Source: Bacteroides zhangwenhongii (lineage in GTDB: Bacteria > Bacteroidota > Bacteroidia > Bacteroidales > Bacteroidaceae). Taken from it: DNA of 64,000 nt. The notes below the pieces were generated by a model, which saw only the letters and a list, made by a program, of their open reading frames with translations, ran no database searches and was not told where the DNA came from. Positions within the stretch are counted from its first letter, which is position 1, and each line of letters starts with the position of its first letter. Shown in pieces: positions 62,041 through 64,000 of the stretch. The position numbers and the translations under genes were made by a program. The DNA is taken from the NCBI RefSeq assembly GCF_009193325.2, contig NZ_CP059856.1, forward strand, positions 4,154,001-4,218,000, in the 5' to 3' direction.

Positions 62041-64000
62041 TATTTAGCGTATTGTTCAATCTCTGTTACAGCATCTGTATTGTCAATATCTTCCCATTCC
62101 ATCGGTTTAACTTTCTCTTGCAGATACTGGAAGATAACGAATAAAACAGGAACGATAAAGATCTGGCAGATCATACCGATTAACATACCTCCGATAGAAG
62201 CAGTACCCAGTGTACGGTTACCGTGAGCACCTACACCGAAAGCAAACATCAACGGAAGCAAACCGACTACCATAGCCAAGGATGTCATCAAAATCGGGCG
62301 GAGACGGGCACCGGCACCCAATACGGCTGCCCAAGTGATACTCATACCCATTTTACGGCGGTCGAGGGCAAACTCTACAATCAAGATGGCATTCTTTGCC
62401 AACAGACCCATCAACATGATCAATGCAATCTGCATATAGATATTGTTGGACATCGTACCGAGAATCATCTTCAACGCTGAGATATTACCGAGTGCACTTA
62501 CACCGTTGACAAACAGGAAGCTACCTAACAGACCGAACGGAACGGATAGCAATACGGCCAATGGAAGTATGTAACTTTCGTACTGCGCACTCAATAATAA
62601 GTAAACGAATACGAAACAGAGCACAAATATCAGCCCGGTAGCACTTCCGCTACTCTGAGCCTCTTCACGTGCCATACCTCCTAATTCATAGGTATAACCG
62701 GTAGGCAGGTTTTCTTGAGCAACCTCTGCAAGAGCAGCCAGTGCCTGACCGGAGGTATAACCACTGGCAGGAGCTACCATCACCTTCATGGAAGTATAAA
62801 GGTTGAAACGGCTGATAATATCCGGACCATATACCTTCTCTACAGAGATGAACTGGGCGATCGGAGCCATTTCACCTGCACTGTTGCGTACCTTGATATT
62901 CTTCAGAGATTCCAGATTCTTACGTGACAATGGATCAGACTGAATCATAACACGATACATCTTACCAAAACGGTTGAAGTTAGATGCATACAGACCTCCA
63001 TAATATCCTTGCATAGTTGTAAGGATATCGCTCGGACTGATACCAGCTTTCTTACAAGCCGCCGCATCGATGTCGATCATATATTGCGGGAAGTTCGGGT
63101 TGAAAGATGTTTTTGCCGAGTTGATTTCCGGACGTGCTTCCAAGGCTGCCGTGTAATCATTTACTACATCAAAGAACTTGTTCAAGTCACCACCGGTCTT
63201 ATCCTGCATATTCACCTCGATATCTGTAGATGCCGAATATCCCGGGATCATAGGAGGAGCGAAGAACAATACCTGTGCTTCTTTGATAATCTTCTGTGCG
63301 CGCATATATAAGGAGCCGACTACAACGTCCGAGTTCTGTATCATAGAACGTTCATCCCAGTCCTTTAGCTTGATGATGAAAGAACCGTAAGAAGGTCCCT
63401 GACCACCGATGAAGCTAAATCCGGAAATCATGGTTCGTGATAATACAGCAGGGTCAGAAGCGATCAGACTGTCTACGCGTGCCAAGATTTTCTCAGAACG
63501 GTCTTGTGATGTACCCGGCGGCAATGTTACTGCTCCCATCAAGGTTCCGGTATCTTCGTTCGGTACCATACCTGTCGGCGTGGTGTTCATGAAGAATATA
63601 AGCAGTACGATAGAGGCGGTAACTAATCCCATAGACAGCCATTTCTTCTGAATAAAGAACAATACACGTTTTTTGTAACGTTTCAGGATAGACTCGTATG
63701 TATCGTTGAATCTGTTCTTGAACTTCTTCGTACTCATACCGATCAGTGCCAGGATACTAAGAAGTACAAAAATTGCGGTAACCACCGGATTGAGACTGAA
63801 GAAACCGAAAATCATACCGAGAATAGCAATAATCGTGAAAGTAAGTGTGATTCCCGGATGTAGCATTTTTCCGATAGCTTCGGTGTATCTGTTGATCATG
63901 GTCGTATGAGCTGCCGTATAAGCTACTTTCATACGTTCCTTCAATGTCGAATCTTCCGTTCCATCTTCCTTTTTATGCGGTTTTAGAAGAACAGCACACA
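62040..64000 (-). CDS. RND (HAE1/AcrB-type) efflux transporter, C-terminal part; 5' end outside the window
   Basis: About 652 residues are visible. The frame is open to the window edge with CAVLLKPHKK, which matches the middle of AcrB-type pumps, so the first ~470 residues lie beyond. Seen here are the second transmembrane group (LTFTIIAILGMIFGFF, WLSMGLVTASIVLLIFF), the porter domain (GMVPNEDTGTLMGAVTLPPG) and the last membrane helices (GLLAKNAILIVEFA, RPILMTSLAMVVGLLPL). It is a proton-driven exporter of hydrophobic compounds. A periplasmic adaptor gene would be expected upstream. Confidence 0.93.
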   Translation of the reverse strand, partial: CAVLLKPHKKEDGTEDSTLKERMKVAYTAAHTTMINRYTEAIGKMLHPGITLTFTIIAILGMIFGFFSLNPVVTAIFVLLSILALIGMSTKKFKNRFNDTYESILKRYKKRVLFFIQKKWLSMGLVTASIVLLIFFMNTTPTGMVPNEDTGTLMGAVTLPPGTSQDRSEKILARVDSLIASDPAVLSRTMISGFSFIGGQGPSYGSFIIKLKDWDERSMIQNSDVVVGSLYMRAQKIIKEAQVLFFAPPMIPGYSASTDIEVNMQDKTGGDLNKFFDVVNDYTAALEARPEINSAKTSFNPNFPQYMIDIDAAACKKAGISPSDILTTMQGYYGGLYASNFNRFGKMYRVMIQSDPLSRKNLESLKNIKVRNSAGEMAPIAQFISVEKVYGPDIISRFNLYTSMKVMVAPASGYTSGQALAALAEVAQENLPTGYTYELGGMAREEAQSSGSATGLIFVLCFVFVYLLLSAQYESYILPLAVLLSVPFGLLGSFLFVNGVSALGNISALKMILGTMSNNIYMQIALIMLMGLLAKNAILIVEFALDRRKMGMSITWAAVLGAGARLRPILMTSLAMVVGLLPLMFAFGVGAHGNRTLGTASIGGMLIGMICQIFIVPVLFVIFQYLQEKVKPMEWEDIDNTDAVTEIEQYAK

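Noticed and set aside
1..64000. tRNA, rRNA, prophage or conjugative-element genes
   Set aside because: No cloverleaf with a CCA-adjacent acceptor stem, no rRNA segments, and no integrase, capsid, tra or mob proteins were recognised.

Overview
The window is chromosomal DNA of a gut Bacteroides, most likely a close relative of B. thetaiotaomicron. It carries SusC/SusD pairs, lipoproteins with typical Bacteroidota signal peptides, a hybrid two-component regulator, and many promoters with the Bacteroides -7 element TAnnTTTG. The gene content and order of two carbohydrate loci resemble the B. thetaiotaomicron beta-1,6-glucan locus (BT3309-BT3314 region) and chondroitin sulfate locus (BT3324-BT3334 region). 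That comparison is from memory, not from an alignment. No rRNA, tRNA, CRISPR array, prophage or intact insertion sequence was seen.

Layout. 3-983: 3' part of an AAA-ATPase-like/PD-(D/E)XK protein. 1024-15867: a polysaccharide utilisation locus (PUL) on the + strand: DUF6377-type membrane regulator, SusC, SusD, GH30, surface lipoprotein, multidomain SGNH-hydrolase lipoprotein, GH3. It probably degrades fungal or lichen beta-1,6-glucan to glucose. 16078-17930: Fic protein, a structured and mostly non-coding stretch, and a small frameshifted gene. 17927-19636: GH35-like enzyme. 19688-23661 (minus): dapB, an active and an apparently dead signal peptidase I, and wbqC. 23745-25616 (plus): DUF2851 and DUF4348 genes. 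25640-33966 (minus): an operon of HEAT-repeat membrane protein, processive GT2 synthase, TPR plus outer-membrane beta-barrel protein, DUF4838 lipoprotein and DUF1573 lipoprotein. It has the parts list of a synthase-dependent exopolysaccharide secretion machine without being one of the named systems. 34282-35700: LruC-domain lipoprotein.

35820-58893: glycosaminoglycan (chondroitin/dermatan/hyaluronan) utilisation region. A DUF6250 protein and a PL8 lyase are on the + strand. A porin and a dihydrouridine synthase come next on the minus strand. Then, also on the minus strand, come a five-gene operon (SusC, SusD, DUF5017 lipoprotein, coiled-coil/beta-helix lipoprotein, PL29-type surface lyase), a sulfatase and the hybrid two-component sensor. 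Surface lyase and binding proteins would capture and cut the polymer, SusCD import oligosaccharides, and the periplasmic PL8 and sulfatase finish the work. The sensor responds to a product and drives the promoters. A similar 15-bp motif lies at nearly the same distance upstream of the SusC and sulfatase promoters, and a related copy lies upstream of the DUF6250-PL8 pair, so it is a candidate operator.

59005-64000: a CBM9-like protein, then (minus) the 3' half of an RND efflux pump, its outer-membrane factor, and an LpxA paralogue with an altered C-terminal motif. Intergenic curiosities are a 22-bp-period array of 14-bp palindromes (39645-39760), a 26-bp perfect inverted repeat enclosing a bidirectional terminator (59650-59842), and a multi-hairpin stretch (17181-17357).
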